DNA of 64,000 bases from Vibrio ulleungensis (GTDB taxonomy: Bacteria; Pseudomonadota; Gammaproteobacteria; Enterobacterales; Vibrionaceae). Under the pieces are notes generated by a model that was given only the letters and a program-made list of their open reading frames with translations, was not told the DNA's origin and made no database searches. Within the stretch, counting starts at the first letter, position 1. Every line of letters begins with the position of its first letter. A program made the translations under genes and the position numbers. This document shows positions 1 through 7,973 of the stretch, piece by piece. The stretch lies in contig NZ_JAFEUM010000001.1 of NCBI RefSeq assembly GCF_016900875.1, forward strand, positions 124,001 to 188,000, read 5' to 3'.

Positions 1-482
1 TCGATGTGGCTATCCGCAATGCCGAGTTAAAGGATTCGAGCCTGATTGCCAAAAAGCTCGCCAGTGATCGGCGTATTATTTGCGCCTCTCCCGCATACCT
101 AAAGCAGTACGGCACGCCGAAGCACCCCAATGATCTAAAAGACCATCAATGCATTAATATTATCGGGATCGAAAACTGGCTATTTAATGTTGACGACAAA
201 GTTATCGACATCAAAACAAGAGGAAAAATTCGAACCGATAACGGAGATGCCATTCGAGAGTTATGTGTTGCAGGACATGGTATCACCATGAATTCTATGT
301 GGAGCGTATATCAACAAATTAAAAGCGGCGAGTTAATAGAAATCTTAACCGACACCCCTTACAAATCGGATACCGCAATTTGGGTTTTATATCCAAGCTC
401 GCGTTTTGTCGCACCCAAAGTTCGCGCCTTTATCGACTTTTTCTCAGATTACTTTGGTGAGCCACCTTACTGGGATCACTAA
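1..482 (+). CDS. LysR-type transcriptional regulator, C-terminal fragment (cut by window edge)
   Basis: The reading frame enters from the left edge with the residues DVAIR, a motif typical of the LysR substrate-binding domain, and ends at TAA 480-482. About 159 residues are visible. Motifs such as SPAYLKQYG, the basic segment before it (SDRRIICASPAYL) and a late GHGITM stretch match effector-binding lobe 2 of LysR regulators. The N-terminal winged helix-turn-helix lies outside the window, so the target and effector cannot be inferred. The GTG at position 6 is internal and is not a real start. Family assignment is confident; the function of this member is unknown. Confidence 0.85.
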   Translation, partial: DVAIRNAELKDSSLIAKKLASDRRIICASPAYLKQYGTPKHPNDLKDHQCINIIGIENWLFNVDDKVIDIKTRGKIRTDNGDAIRELCVAGHGITMNSMWSVYQQIKSGELIEILTDTPYKSDTAIWVLYPSSRFVAPKVRAFIDFFSDYFGEPPYWDH

Positions 483-524
483 TAGGCAACGGTGCTGGCC
501 AATATCATGCCAGCGCCCAGTTTA

Positions 525-1397
525 TTACCACGCGAATGTCTGAATCACATTCTCTTGAGCGCCCGGTTTTTTGGCGATCGCTTCGTTCACATGTTTTAAG
601 AAAAATGGCTTTGATTCTGGAAACATGCCGCGCATTTGGATCATATTATTGCCATGATCTCCCCAATAGACGGTATTGAAATTCATGTTCTCAAGCAGGT
701 ACTTTTCTTCCTCTAGCAGCTGCATTTCAGTAGGAAGTACAAACTCTCCCGCGTTCACCTCACGTTCAAGCTCGGAGCCAGGTTGCACAGCCAAAGCCAT
801 AGGGGCGATCTGCTCTGGTTGCATTTGGTTAAGCAAGTCTACTGTCGCTTCAATATGTTGTTGCGAACGATAGCGCCCACCCAAACCAAAGATAAACGAC
901 TGCAGCACTTCAATGCCGGCTTCTTTCGCCATTAAAGCGCCTTCTACTGCTTGGCTTGGTGTGAGATGTTTCTTAATGCGCTTAAGAACAACTTCGTCAC
1001 CAGACTCTAAACCTGAATACGCAGTATCAAGACCCGCTTGTTTCAACTCAACCAGCTCTGACACACTTTTACGACGAAAGTCATTTAACCCGCTATACAT
1101 GGCCAAATGCTCAAGCTCAGGAAATGTGTGCTTAATTTTGTCGATCACCTTTAGAAGAAAGTCGGTTCGCGCCGCCAACACATTGCCATCGATTAAGAAA
1201 ATGGACTTCACCACAGGATACATTCTTCGTGTTTGCTCAATGTCTGCGAACACGTCCTCGATATCTCGAACTTTAAATCGTTTATCGTCAAACATGGTAC
1301 AGAAGGTACAGGTATTAATACTGCAGCCCAACGTGGTCTGAATAAGGACACTATTCGCTTCCATCCAAGGGCGATATACTTTTCCGACAAATTGCAT
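525..1397 (-). CDS. radical SAM family protein
   Basis: A 290-residue protein with a radical SAM iron-sulfur motif at C25, C30 and C33. The spacing is CX4CX2C rather than the canonical CX3CX2C, which I associate with a subfamily of uncharacterised radical SAM proteins. The GLESG segment (about residues 130) and the GLGGRY segment (about 170) fit SAM binding and strand motifs of the TIM-barrel core. It presumably cleaves S-adenosylmethionine to a 5'-deoxyadenosyl radical in the cytoplasm; the substrate is unknown. The ATG is preceded by a GGGAG ribosome site. The gene stands alone, and its neighbours give no pathway. Confidence 0.8.
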   Translation of the reverse strand: MQFVGKVYRPWMEANSVLIQTTLGCSINTCTFCTMFDDKRFKVRDIEDVFADIEQTRRMYPVVKSIFLIDGNVLAARTDFLLKVIDKIKHTFPELEHLAMYSGLNDFRRKSVSELVELKQAGLDTAYSGLESGDEVVLKRIKKHLTPSQAVEGALMAKEAGIEVLQSFIFGLGGRYRSQQHIEATVDLLNQMQPEQIAPMALAVQPGSELEREVNAGEFVLPTEMQLLEEEKYLLENMNFNTVYWGDHGNNMIQMRGMFPESKPFFLKHVNEAIAKKPGAQENVIQTFAW

Positions 1398-1615
1398 ACT
1401 TCAACTCCCAGCGACCTTTGCCCTATTTCCTTAAGGCAAGATCAACACACATTAACGGTGCATCATGACCACCGTCTTATCGTGAAGAGAGCTTAACAAT
1501 CTCGCGCAATATTGATAATGGAGGCTAAACTACAATCAGTTTATCGAAATTATTGATAATGATTGGCAAGTGGTTAAACACAATAATAGAAAAAACTAAC
1601 GCTGAGTTGATTAGG

Positions 1616-2542
1616 CTATTTACCTCGAGCCTTTGAAATGAAGCCCACAACAACAAAGCAGATCGCACCCAAAATCATGCCACTGACTAAATGGATCATT
1701 GTGGCACCAATACTTTCCCAAAATAGATCGACGCTCGGAATGTGATTGAAGGTATCAACTTGCGCTTCACTGAGGTGCTCAAGCCAAGGCAGCGCATGAG
1801 CAATAATGCCGCCACCCACTAAGAACATGGCGATGGTGCCTACCACGCCTAGTGTTTTCATTAGCCACGGAGCAAAACTAAGCAGTCCCATACCCAACTT
1901 TTTGCGCAGTGGTCGCGAGTTGGGGTTATTGTTTAGTAGCCATAGTCCTACGTCATCAATTTTGACGATCAACGCAACCAAGCCATACACGCCGACCGTC
2001 ACCAGTAAGGCGACTAGGCTCAGAGATACGGCCTGCATAGTAAGTGTTTGAGATACCATTGTACCCAATGCGATGACCACGATTTCTGCCGATAAGATAA
2101 AATCTGTACGTATCGCGCCTTTGATTTTATTAGCCTCAAAACTGGCCATCTCACTGTCGCTCATCGCTGCAATGGGATCAGTTTGCGAGTCAGTTGGCGC
2201 ATTTCGGTGAGTCCACCAATGATGAATTTTTTCAAACCCTTCGTAACACAAAAATGCCCCACCTAAGGTGAGCAGCGGCGTGATAAGCCAAGGAACAAAC
2301 AGACTGATCAACAGTGCTGCGGGAACTAGGATCACTTTGTTTAACAGCGACCCTTTCGCCACAGCCCACACAATGGGCAGCTCTCGCTCTGTAGATACTC
2401 CACTCACTTGCTCAGCGTTGACCGCAAGATCGTCACCCAATACACCCGCGGTTTTTTTGACCGCAACCTTAGACATAACCGCTACATCATCCATTAACGC
2501 CGCAATATCGTCGATCAGTGTCAGTAAACTGGCTCCAGCCAT
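1616..2542 (-). CDS. DUF808 (YedI-like) inner-membrane protein
   Basis: A 308-residue protein whose N-terminus (ASLLTLIDDIAALMDDVA) is characteristic of the DUF808/YedI family. E. coli YedI is of similar length. Several hydrophobic segments (about residues 70-95, 145-170, 175-195, 220-245 and 280-300) indicate a multi-pass inner-membrane protein. An AAGGA ribosome site precedes the ATG. No biochemical function is established for the family. Only family membership is claimed. Confidence 0.85.
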   Translation of the reverse strand: MAGASLLTLIDDIAALMDDVAVMSKVAVKKTAGVLGDDLAVNAEQVSGVSTERELPIVWAVAKGSLLNKVILVPAALLISLFVPWLITPLLTLGGAFLCYEGFEKIHHWWTHRNAPTDSQTDPIAAMSDSEMASFEANKIKGAIRTDFILSAEIVVIALGTMVSQTLTMQAVSLSLVALLVTVGVYGLVALIVKIDDVGLWLLNNNPNSRPLRKKLGMGLLSFAPWLMKTLGVVGTIAMFLVGGGIIAHALPWLEHLSEAQVDTFNHIPSVDLFWESIGATMIHLVSGMILGAICFVVVGFISKARGK

Positions 2543-2582
2543 AATTGGGTCCTTGTGTGGTTAAGCGAAGATTCGCTTATGA

Positions 2583-3191
2583 TCAGTCTAGGATATTTCC
2601 AGCTAATGGTCGGTCTTTAAAATAATAAGCTTTATCGTGCTCATCAATGGCCCTAACGACCTTGCAAGGGCTTCCTACGGCCACAACATTGGCTGGGATG
2701 TCTTTGGTCACCACGCTTCCAGCGCCAATCACACTGTTTTCGCCAATGGTCACGCCGGGTAAAACCACCGAATTTGCGCCAATCCATACATTCGCTTTAA
2801 TGTGAACGGGGATATTAAACTGCGCTACGCGGCGGCGAAGTGAAGGTTCGATGGGATGCCCTGCGGTTGCAATGGTGACATTAGGGCCGATCATAACGTG
2901 ATCACCGATATAAATGTGAGTGTCATCGACTAAGGTTAAATTGAAGTTTGCATACACATTGTTTCCCAAGTGTGTGTAACGCCCCCAATTAGCCTGAAGA
3001 GGTGGCTCTATGTAACACCCTTTACCAACGTCTGCGAACAGTACTTTCATCATCTGCTGGCGTTTGTCGTATTCACTGGGCCGTGTATGATTAAAATCGT
3101 ACAGCAACTCCAAGCATTTGGTTTGTTCTGTTTCTAACCCTTCGTCATAAAAATAGACTTGTTGACTGTGTAATTTGTCTTCGAGATCCAT
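2583..3191 (-). CDS. maltose/galactoside-type O-acetyltransferase
   Basis: A 202-residue protein of the Maa/LacA branch of left-handed beta-helix acetyltransferases. The N-terminal Mac domain covers about residues 10-60, followed by hexapeptide repeats (IGDHVMIGPNVTI, IGENSVIGAGSVV). The TAGHPIEP segment carries the histidine that is the usual catalytic base. It is expected to transfer acetyl from acetyl-CoA to a sugar hydroxyl in the cytoplasm. The exact sugar is not predictable. A parS2 site separates it from the GFA gene upstream. Confidence 0.88.
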   Translation of the reverse strand: MDLEDKLHSQQVYFYDEGLETEQTKCLELLYDFNHTRPSEYDKRQQMMKVLFADVGKGCYIEPPLQANWGRYTHLGNNVYANFNLTLVDDTHIYIGDHVMIGPNVTIATAGHPIEPSLRRRVAQFNIPVHIKANVWIGANSVVLPGVTIGENSVIGAGSVVTKDIPANVVAVGSPCKVVRAIDEHDKAYYFKDRPLAGNILD

Positions 3192-3278
3192 GCTGATTCC
3201 ACACCGTAATTTTGTAGAGGGTTATCATACTGGCATTGGCAAAAAACATGCGATGTAGAGTTCAAACTTTTGGACGAA

Positions 3279-3291
3279 TTTACACTGTAAA
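3279..3291. promoter_or_regulatory. parS2 site (ParB2-binding palindrome)
   Basis: Exact TTTACACTGTAAA, matching the published V. cholerae chromosome 2 consensus TTTACANTGTAAA. It lies in the 108-bp gap between the acetyltransferase and GFA genes, about 37 kb left of parA2. It is the outermost site seen on the left. Confidence 0.85.
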
Positions 3292-3299
3292 AAATGCGC

Positions 3300-3659
3300 T
3301 TAGTCGAGAAACGTCCAACTGTCGGCGCCATCAAAATGACGAATTCTAAGCTTATTGTGAAGTCCGCTGTCGATCATTCTATAATTGACGGCAACACGAG
3401 AGTCGGGGCCTGTGTTAACAGAAGTATAATGCGTTAAACAGCCACACTGTCTGCAGTGTACAAACGCGATCATTCTGTCTCCATGTGTATAGGACTGAAC
3501 GCCCATACTGCCAACCGATATCGTAAGGTCTTTTTCAGTAAAATAGCCCCAGCGTGCTCCATATCGAAAACAGATCGAACAATTACACTCGGTTGCGGTA
3601 TCTGTCAGCTTTGGAAGCACAATCTGTACATTGCCACAGTGGCAGCTTGCTTGAATCAC
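3300..3659 (-). CDS. GFA/CENP-V family zinc-binding protein
   Basis: About 119 residues. Cysteine groups typical of the GFA (glutathione-dependent formaldehyde-activating enzyme-like) fold are visible: CHC near the N-terminus, CNCSIC in the first third, and CRQCGC in the middle. These should bind structural and catalytic zinc. I place the start at GTG 3657-3659, which gives MIQASCHCGN after a GAGGG ribosome site; an upstream TTG at 3677 is possible. The gene begins 29 bp after the RidA-like gene, so the two are probably co-transcribed. The substrate is unknown. Confidence 0.8.
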   Translation of the reverse strand: MIQASCHCGNVQIVLPKLTDTATECNCSICFRYGARWGYFTEKDLTISVGSMGVQSYTHGDRMIAFVHCRQCGCLTHYTSVNTGPDSRVAVNYRMIDSGLHNKLRIRHFDGADSWTFLD

Positions 3660-3688
3660 ACTAAATCCCTCACTCAAAATTAATGGAT

Positions 3689-4162
3689 CTACAAAATATG
3701 GGTATCAATCACTTCAAAAATGGAATCAACGATGATCGGCAGATTGTTTCTTACTGAGGTCGCACCAAACACTGAACGCGCGTGTACCCCTTTGGCACCA
3801 AAAACCTCTACCATTAAGTCGGAGCATCCATCCAGCACTTTAGGGTGTTGGTCAAACTCAGGTGTTGCGTTTACAAACCCTTGGAGCTTTATCACTCGGC
3901 AAACTTTGTTCAGACTGCCCAACTCGTATTGCACCGTCGATAAAATATCTAACCCTGCTTGCCGGGCAAATTGATACCCTTCATCAACCCCATACTCGTT
4001 CCCCAATTTACCTTTAGGGGGTATATTTCCTGCTGTAATTGGCCCCTTGCCAGAGACATACAATAGATTTCCGGTGCGCACGCAATTTCGATAACTTCCT
4101 TGCGGTTCGCTAACAGGGGGTAACACTATATTCAGTTGCTTAAGTTTGACTTCGATATCCAT
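3689..4162 (-). CDS. RidA/YjgF-family protein
   Basis: A protein of about 157 residues with the RidA fold signatures (LLYVSGKGP, and a late ARSVFGATSVRNNLP segment). Family members remove reactive enamine/imine intermediates or act in related pathways. The arginine of the active-site segment is present. The usual glutamate after the LP motif appears as aspartate (IIVDSIFEV), as in some RidA subgroups without proven deaminase activity. The second ATG (4160-4162) has AAGGG at ideal spacing. It is probably the first gene of a pair with the GFA protein. Confidence 0.82.
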   Translation of the reverse strand: MDIEVKLKQLNIVLPPVSEPQGSYRNCVRTGNLLYVSGKGPITAGNIPPKGKLGNEYGVDEGYQFARQAGLDILSTVQYELGSLNKVCRVIKLQGFVNATPEFDQHPKVLDGCSDLMVEVFGAKGVHARSVFGATSVRNNLPIIVDSIFEVIDTHIL

Positions 4163-4328
4163 GATCATCCCTTAGTGTCGTCGCAATAGCGTGGTAGCAA
4201 AGACAGGTGAAAAACCCATCAGCGACTAGAATACCTGTATTACCTCACTAAGGATTATCGAATCAGAGACAGTGGCGCATTCTACTTATAAGTTTCCTTT
4301 TGCATGCCTGTATAAGCCTAGCCAGGGC

Positions 4329-4739
4329 TTACGTTTTCTCGATACACAAAGGCGCAATCTGTTTTTTTATATCCGCTATAGATTGAACACCTAAGCCACT
4401 ACTGCTCCAACCAAACTTATCGCCGTGATAACGTGGAAAAAGGTGCAAGTGATAGTGCGTCAACTCATTAAACGCACCGTTATTTTGAATAAAAGAGATC
4501 CCGTCGGGCTGATAGTGCTCCATCACCCGTGCATACAGTAACTTGGCAACTCGTTGAATTTCTGAATCTACGTGAGTTGGTAAATCCATCAATGATTCGT
4601 AAGGCTCCACGGGGCAAATCAGTAAATGACCATGGTTAATAGGATCGTGGTCCGCAAAAGCAATCACTAAATCAGATCGATAGACTACCGCTGCGTCTAT
4701 TCGACCTTCACAAATATCTTGAACAATTGTTGTTTTCAA
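4329..4739 (-). CDS. HIT-family nucleotide hydrolase/transferase
   Basis: A 136-residue protein ending with the histidine triad HYHLHLFPRY that defines the HIT family. The N-terminal half carries the conserved stretch around INHGHLLICPVEPY. HIT proteins hydrolyse or transfer nucleoside monophosphates through a histidine intermediate. The start is TTG with an AAGGAG ribosome site 6 bp upstream; no nearby ATG fits better. It is a single gene. The substrate is not predictable. Confidence 0.85.
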   Translation of the reverse strand: MKTTIVQDICEGRIDAAVVYRSDLVIAFADHDPINHGHLLICPVEPYESLMDLPTHVDSEIQRVAKLLYARVMEHYQPDGISFIQNNGAFNELTHYHLHLFPRYHGDKFGWSSSGLGVQSIADIKKQIAPLCIEKT

Positions 4740-5072
4740 AAGAGCTCCTTATCCGTCCGTATCATCGGTCTCTTTATCTTACAGTAGGATTTCCAAATAC
4801 CTCTAAAGTATTAGTTTATAATTTTCATAGGGTTACAATTCATATCAACTTTATTAGCTGTATAACTCCCTCAAAAGATTGTCAGCACAGTGTCAGAAAA
4901 CATTACGATCGCATATTAGAAAGCCATATAAAACGTTTTAAATCAATAGCTTAAAAAGTGGATCGAGTTTTGCTTAATAGAGTAATGAAAAGGGTGGATT
5001 TGCTGTGACAACCCTTGAAATGGAAATGAAGCAACACGCTATTTTGATTTAAATGTATAGGAGTAAGGACAC
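4740..5072. other. intergenic region upstream of the PEP-CTERM gene
   Basis: This 333-bp, AT-rich region lies between two divergent genes and presumably holds both promoters. A clear ribosome site (AGGAG) lies 9 bp before the ATG at 5073. I see no convincing promoter boxes, RNA gene or long inverted repeat. A 75-codon open frame on the plus strand here has no protein-like features. Confidence 0.5.
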
Positions 5073-5789
5073 ATGAAACATCCTTTATTAAACAAGTCGC
5101 TGATTGGGTTATCCGCTCTGCTTTGCGGATTTAATGCTCAGGCGCTTTTACTCGACTTCACGGACGGTTCGTTGATCGATCAGGGTAATAATACTTATTA
5201 CTTTTCTAACGGTGCTTTAGTAGACCCATTTGAATTTCAAGTGGTGTTTGACGTTACACCAGACGATCTAACCGCTACAACCTATGATGGTGGCGTTAAT
5301 GCTGACTATTGTGCCGATGATGGTGGCGCACTTGCCTGTGACATCGATGGTTTTGGTATCGTGGATGACGAAGTATCTACCAACGAATCTATGACCATTT
5401 CGTTTTTTGATATGGAAGGAGACGCGATCGCTGGCTACCTAGAAAGTATTGTACTTGTCGATCTTTTCCCACAAGACACTTGTGGCGTTGTGCAAGATGA
5501 CTCAGCAACCTACTCACTATCGGATATAAATGGCACTTCATTCTTCACTAGTGATTGTATTACTGCCCCTAGCACAGTCAATGGCGGCTTCTATACCATT
5601 GATGTGAGTATGGATTATGTATCTTCAATCGAACTACTTGGTGATGACTTTGCATTAGGTGCACTGTATGTCGGTGGTGATTCTTTTGGTACTTTCTCTC
5701 CACCAGTACTTGTTCCAGAGCCAGCTAGTTTAGCTCTATTTGGTCTTGGGTTATTTGGTCTAGGCGTTGCGAGACGTCGTAACAAATAA
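5073..5789 (+). CDS. secreted protein with PEP-CTERM sorting signal
   Basis: A 238-residue acidic protein. An N-terminal signal peptide (about residues 1-24, ending ...FNAQA) is followed by an Asp-rich body with cysteines around positions 84, 93, 135 and 159. The C-terminus (214-238) has the full tripartite PEP-CTERM signal: VPEP, a short hydrophobic helix, then ARRRNK. Such proteins are recognised by an exosortase and exported to the outer envelope or matrix. No exosortase or polysaccharide cluster is in this window, so the partner must be elsewhere. The function of the body is unrecognised. Confidence 0.85.
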   Translation: MKHPLLNKSLIGLSALLCGFNAQALLLDFTDGSLIDQGNNTYYFSNGALVDPFEFQVVFDVTPDDLTATTYDGGVNADYCADDGGALACDIDGFGIVDDEVSTNESMTISFFDMEGDAIAGYLESIVLVDLFPQDTCGVVQDDSATYSLSDINGTSFFTSDCITAPSTVNGGFYTIDVSMDYVSSIELLGDDFALGALYVGGDSFGTFSPPVLVPEPASLALFGLGLFGLGVARRRNK

Positions 5790-5806
5790 CAATCGCTCTG
5801 CGAATA

Positions 5807-5840
5807 AAAAATGGGATAAACGAATGTTTATCCCATTTTT
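5807..5840. terminator. bidirectional rho-independent terminator
   Basis: Two 14-bp perfect arms (5807-5820 and 5827-5840) with a 6-base loop and A/T runs at both ends. It sits between the convergent PEP-CTERM and SDR genes and can serve both. Confidence 0.9.
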
Positions 5841-5857
5841 ATTTGCATCTAAAAATA

Positions 5858-6661
5858 CTAGCTTCTTTGCTTGATAAAAAGCTCAAGAGCACTAAATACT
5901 GAACCACTGGTCGCGGTATTTTGCGCATCGCTGTGAGGTAATGAGAACTTACCAAGATCATTGTCAAAATAAAGGCCGTTGGCCGCCGAAAACTCGTCGC
6001 TAAGTGCAGCGCGACACAGAATATCAGCACCAATCGACAAATCACCACCCGCCACACCATAGGCATCTTTTACCATTTTACTGCCAAGAAACGACGCCGG
6101 GTTTACCGCAACAAATATTGGCCCTTCAGGGTGACGCTTAGCCATTTCCTGAGTCCACATTAGAATGGCGAGTTTACTTTGAGCATAAGCTGCATTATCA
6201 GAAAGGGTTGGCGAGCCGGTCAACGCTGACAGATCGACACTGGCTTGTGCGGCCGATGATAAATTGACCACTCTCCCGGATTGGTTTAATAGAGGTAAAA
6301 GCTCTTGGGTCAATATTAGCGGCGCGATAGTGTTGACCACAAACCGAGCATCCAAACCGTCCACGGTTTTAGGATCAGCCATACTAAACACACCCGCGTT
6401 ATTAATGATCACATCAAGCTTGCCATGCAATTGGGCCACTTGAGTGGCCAGCTGGGAAGCTTCGGCTAATTTTGATAAATCGGCTATAAAACCCTCAACA
6501 GGCCCAGCTCCCGGTAGCGCCGATACAGTATCGACCACTTGCTGGAGCTTGTTTTGGTTACGTCCATGCAGGAGTAATTGATGACCTTGCGCAGCCAACT
6601 GTTTTGCGGTTTGCAATCCAATGCCGTCAGTTGCACCTGTGAGCAGTATGATTTTCTTCAT
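5858..6661 (-). CDS. short-chain dehydrogenase/reductase
   Basis: A 267-residue classical-type SDR. The nucleotide-binding TGATDGIG is at residues 8-15, INNAG is near residue 88, and the catalytic YAQSK is near residue 158 with a serine-rich strand before it (NLSSAAQ). It should catalyse NAD(P)-dependent oxidoreduction of an alcohol or ketone in the cytoplasm. The tail (ALELFIKQRS) ends just before the shared terminator. The closest family resemblance is to retinol-dehydrogenase-like SDRs. The substrate is unknown. Confidence 0.88.
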   Translation of the reverse strand: MKKIILLTGATDGIGLQTAKQLAAQGHQLLLHGRNQNKLQQVVDTVSALPGAGPVEGFIADLSKLAEASQLATQVAQLHGKLDVIINNAGVFSMADPKTVDGLDARFVVNTIAPLILTQELLPLLNQSGRVVNLSSAAQASVDLSALTGSPTLSDNAAYAQSKLAILMWTQEMAKRHPEGPIFVAVNPASFLGSKMVKDAYGVAGGDLSIGADILCRAALSDEFSAANGLYFDNDLGKFSLPHSDAQNTATSGSVFSALELFIKQRS

Positions 6662-6764
6662 AAATGGGCCTTGATCATTATTAAGTCAGTGGCCCTAGTA
6701 TAGGAGGTTTACAGCAATCACCAAGCGCTCAACCCACAAAACAGTTTCAACAATTTATTGATAA

Positions 6765-7787
6765 TTAACGGGTAATGCTACTATCAAAAGAAGTCAGATC
6801 CAGCGATAGCAATAAACTGTCTTGATGCTGTATCCCGTGCTCAAAAATGGCGTCACGGTAATGATCAATGAAGTAGTTCTTTCTCACCTCGGTAACTCTA
6901 AATCCTGCACGTTGATACAGTGTCAGCGGATACCCAAAGGTCCCTGTGGTAAGGTTTAGGGTTTTCCACTCCTTAGTTTTGGCCTGTTCAATGACATAAT
7001 CTAACAAGCGACGACCTATACCTTGTTGCTGGAAATCCGGCCTTACAGAAATATTCTTCAGTTCACCCAACTCTGAAGAGTGAGCACTAACAACACATGC
7101 CGCGACGATATTCCGTTCGCCACGTTGGTGAGCAATGGCAACAAAACCAAAGCCCGTTTCTTGGTATGACTGGATACTTTCTATATTGGGATCAGCGATC
7201 AGTAGTAAGTCGGTTGGGATAGTGAAAGGCTCTATTTTCTCCATCGTCACCGTCAGCTCAAAAAAATGCTCTGCCAGACTGGGATCCACTGTAGTGATAT
7301 TTTTGGTTTCGTCTGCAGTTGGTGCCGTAAAATAGGCACTCATAGTTTCGAACATTTCTGGCACGTCGAAACGTCTGCGATCTGGCTGCTCTGCGCGCCG
7401 TATCGACAGTCTATGCAAGCACTCCTGATCACTCGTGATCATCCAATAGAGTTGGTGAGTGGCTTGGCAAGCCAGAGCAAGACCCAATAGCCACGCTCGC
7501 TGCTTAGGTGTGTTGGCAGGAAAGTCCATCACCACATCAACGCCGCTTCGCAGCGACTGCGTGACTAACATTGCCACCAACGGCTTTATACGCTCACTGT
7601 AATGGGCATAGTCTTTAATGGTTTTTACATCACCAGGAAAACACTCGGCTAACCATTCATCTTCACTTAGCCGTAACGCTTGGTATTGAGCGGCAATTTG
7701 GTGCGAAAATGTTGTCTTTCCTGACGCCATTTTTCCACACAACAAATGAAGTGTTCCTAAACTTTTTGTTGCCGTTGAAGTAGTCAT
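6765..7787 (-). CDS. fusion: P-loop kinase-like domain + GNAT acetyltransferase
   Basis: A 340-residue two-domain protein. Residues about 10-185 form a P-loop domain (Walker A GKMASGKTT at 18-26, then a VVMDFPANT segment and arginine-rich LSIRRAEQPDRRRF). It resembles small-molecule/zeta-type kinases. Residues about 195-330 form a GNAT domain with the acetyl-CoA loop QQQGIGRRLL and the late YQRAGF motif. Its ribosome site (AGCGAGG) lies 18 bp after the stop of the small four-cysteine gene. It is the last gene of a gntR / small protein / fusion operon. The pairing suggests phosphorylation plus acetylation of one small molecule, possibly a detoxification role; this is inference. Confidence 0.8.
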   Translation of the reverse strand: MTTSTATKSLGTLHLLCGKMASGKTTFSHQIAAQYQALRLSEDEWLAECFPGDVKTIKDYAHYSERIKPLVAMLVTQSLRSGVDVVMDFPANTPKQRAWLLGLALACQATHQLYWMITSDQECLHRLSIRRAEQPDRRRFDVPEMFETMSAYFTAPTADETKNITTVDPSLAEHFFELTVTMEKIEPFTIPTDLLLIADPNIESIQSYQETGFGFVAIAHQRGERNIVAACVVSAHSSELGELKNISVRPDFQQQGIGRRLLDYVIEQAKTKEWKTLNLTTGTFGYPLTLYQRAGFRVTEVRKNYFIDHYRDAIFEHGIQHQDSLLLSLDLTSFDSSITR

Positions 7788-7805
7788 ATGTGACCTCGCT
7801 GGGCG

Positions 7806-7973
7806 TTAATCTCGCAGATTGGCTGCCACGGTTTTGGGCATGAAGTGCCCACAAACAGCTTGCGTCGCAACAGTCGGCTGATCCCAAGCTTCACAATAGT
7901 CTGTTTGAGCCTGTTTGCTTCGCGTAAATTGTCGGCACTGGCCGCAACGCGGTGTTGAAGGTGTTTTCTTCAT
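7806..7973 (-). CDS. small four-cysteine protein (probable zinc-binding), hypothetical
   Basis: A 55-residue protein starting MKKTPSTPRCGQCRQF and ending CGHFMPKTVAANLRD. Four cysteines (CxxC near residue 10, then single cysteines near 27 and 41) are spaced like a small treble-clef or zinc-ribbon knuckle. The ATG (7971-7973) directly abuts the TAG of the GntR gene (7974-7976), and the stop lies 18 bp before the kinase-GNAT start. The tight spacing and protein-like composition support a real, translationally coupled gene. I do not recognise the family. A regulatory or nucleic-acid-binding role is possible but unproven. Confidence 0.7.
   Translation of the reverse strand: MKKTPSTPRCGQCRQFTRSKQAQTDYCEAWDQPTVATQAVCGHFMPKTVAANLRD

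Noticed and set aside
4727..4954. A 75-codon plus-strand frame upstream of the PEP-CTERM gene
   Set aside because: Its start overlaps the HIT gene and its composition is that of random AT-rich DNA.
6765..7787. Toxin-antitoxin system (zeta toxin with the small upstream protein as antitoxin)
   Set aside because: The P-loop domain is fused to a GNAT domain, and the small protein has four cysteines rather than an antitoxin-like structure. The idea is not excluded but is unsupported.
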